Part shown: positions 5,949-6,379 of the stretch, piece after piece
How the letters are laid out: each line of letters begins with the position of its first letter
Position numbering within the stretch: the stretch's first letter is position 1
Source of the DNA: Chloroflexota bacterium
GTDB taxonomy: Bacteria > Chloroflexota > UBA6077
Reading direction: 5' to 3'
DNA length: 6,379 bases
NCBI GenBank assembly: GCA_021788565.1
Contig: JAJYKO010000342.1
Span: 1 to 6,379 of the forward strand
Position numbers and translations under genes: made by a program
The notes under the pieces: model-generated
Database searches by the model: none
What the model was told of the DNA's origin: nothing
What the model saw: only the letters and a program-made list of their open reading frames with translations

Positions 5949-6131
5949 TCAGTTAGGAGGCTCCTCGTTGTTGCCCTCCAGGCCATCGAATTGAGTATCT
6001 GCTCCTCGGCTCTCCACCTCCTTTCTCCGTCCCAACTGCCGGTAGCTGCGTCCCCGAATGACGAGGGTCTGGGCGTGATGGGTCAGTCTGTTTAGGGCGG
6101 TCACTGACAGCCGACTAGCTCCCGCTTGGCC
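5949..6131 (-). pseudogene. istB: C-terminal remnant of an IS21-family IstB ATPase
   Basis: The minus-strand frame is open from 6131 to a TGA at 5949-5951, 60 codons. Its first half reads SRLSVTALNRLTHHAQTLVI followed by RGRSYRQLGRRK. This matches the usual end of IstB, where a DRLTHHA-type helix leads to a final strand ending in G-x-SYR. IstB is the AAA+ helper of the IS21 transposase and is normally about 240-270 residues, so only the last tenth or so is left, with an extra acidic tail (EVESRGADTQFDGLEGNNEE). An in-frame TAA at 6132-6134 closes the frame upstream, and no Walker A or B motif is in the window. The fragment is therefore not functional. The family call rests on motif recall alone. 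Confidence 0.6.
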
Positions 6132-6217
6132 TTAATGACCCCAGGCTTCCTGCCGCCATTGATCGTCACCCGCTTCTTGGTGATGACGAGCGTTCGCTTA
6201 ACTACAGGTGCGCACAT
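6101..6217 (-). CDS. possible 38-residue basic small protein
   Basis: An ATG at 6217 with AGAGG eight bases upstream opens a frame that ends in TGA at 6101-6103. The peptide is rich in Lys and Arg (VKRTLVITKKRVTINGGRKPG followed by VIKAKREL), has no membrane segment, and overlaps the IstB fragment in another frame. I do not recognise it. It may be a broken reading frame of the same transposable element, and the good ribosome binding site may be chance. Confidence 0.2.
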   Translation of the reverse strand: MCAPVVKRTLVITKKRVTINGGRKPGVIKAKRELVGCQ

Positions 6218-6259
6218 CACTACGACCTCTAAAGCTGGCAGAGGATCGAGCCTCTAAAC

Positions 6260-6303
6260 TGTCAACACCGGTTTGAAATTCCTGAAATCACCGGTTTGAA
6301 ATT
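6260..6303. repeat. second TGTCAA-headed pair of tandem repeats, probable IS21-type element end
   Basis: TGTCAAC (6260-6266) is followed by two exact copies of CACCGGTTTGAAATT at 6266-6280 and 6289-6303, 23 bp apart, about two helical turns. This is the same plan and orientation as the structure at 5847-5901, but the repeat sequence differs. Paired repeats next to a TG terminus are what IS21-family transposases bind, so this may be the left end of an element continuing to the right, or a relic. Confidence 0.5.
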
Positions 6304-6379
6304 GGATCTCCCGCAATTCTCGGGAATGCAGTCGATCAGGCAGTAGATGATGATGAGCCCGTGCCACCTTACAGCCTCT
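6304..6379. other. unassigned right edge of the window
   Basis: No coding frame can be supported here. A weak inverted repeat (TCCCG, seven bases, CGGGA) lies at 6309-6325. If the repeats at 6260-6303 are an element end, this is subterminal element sequence, but no transposase motif is visible. Confidence 0.25.

Overview
The window is GC-rich bacterial DNA. It holds a four-gene, same-strand (minus) block for amino-acid catabolism, flanked by the end of an unrelated plus-strand gene on the left and by insertion-sequence debris on the right. Purine-rich Shine-Dalgarno sequences, a TTG start, a lipoprotein binding protein with an A/P/S/T-rich linker and a RocB-type M20 protein fit a GC-rich Firmicutes or Chloroflexota-like organism. 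No ribosomal or other marker gene is present, so this placement is a guess.

Layout, left to right. Positions 1-299 carry the 3' end of an unidentified plus-strand frame that is open at the window edge. It converges on the minus-strand block, and a 7-bp-stem hairpin lies between the two stop codons. In order of transcription on the minus strand come: a FadR-type (GntR/FCD) regulator (5636-4926); a RocB-like M20 metallohydrolase (4779-3127); a class III PLP aminotransferase of the GABA/ornithine/acetylornithine group (3035-1755); and a branched-chain-amino-acid-type ABC substrate-binding lipoprotein (1604-357). The gaps are 146, 91 and 150 bp, each structural gene has its own strong ribosome binding site, and no convincing terminator lies between them, so a single operon or leaky sub-operons is the simplest reading.

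How the genes may work together (inference): the lipoprotein captures an amino acid, acyl-amino acid or peptide-like ligand. The M20 enzyme hydrolyses an amide or peptide bond, and the aminotransferase removes an amino group from the product. The FCD regulator probably senses a small carboxylate and represses the block. A clear promoter (TTGACA, 17 bp, TATGCT) overlaps a perfect 10+10 bp inverted repeat just before the regulator. This also shows that its true start is the ATG at 5636 and not the upstream ATG at 5690. No permease or ATPase genes for the binding protein are in the window.

Right end (5698-6379): no intact gene. A 60-codon minus-strand frame matches the C-terminal tail of IstB, the IS21-family ATPase. 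About 100 bp beyond its stop is a TGTCAA-headed pair of imperfect tandem repeats that looks like an IS21-type element end. A second TGTCAA-headed pair of repeats, different in sequence but of the same design and orientation, lies at 6260-6303. This suggests two degraded or nested IS21-like elements next to the operon. The two most useful observations are the autoregulatory operator that decides the regulator start and the paired element ends. The enzyme families are known; their combination in this block is the part worth following up.
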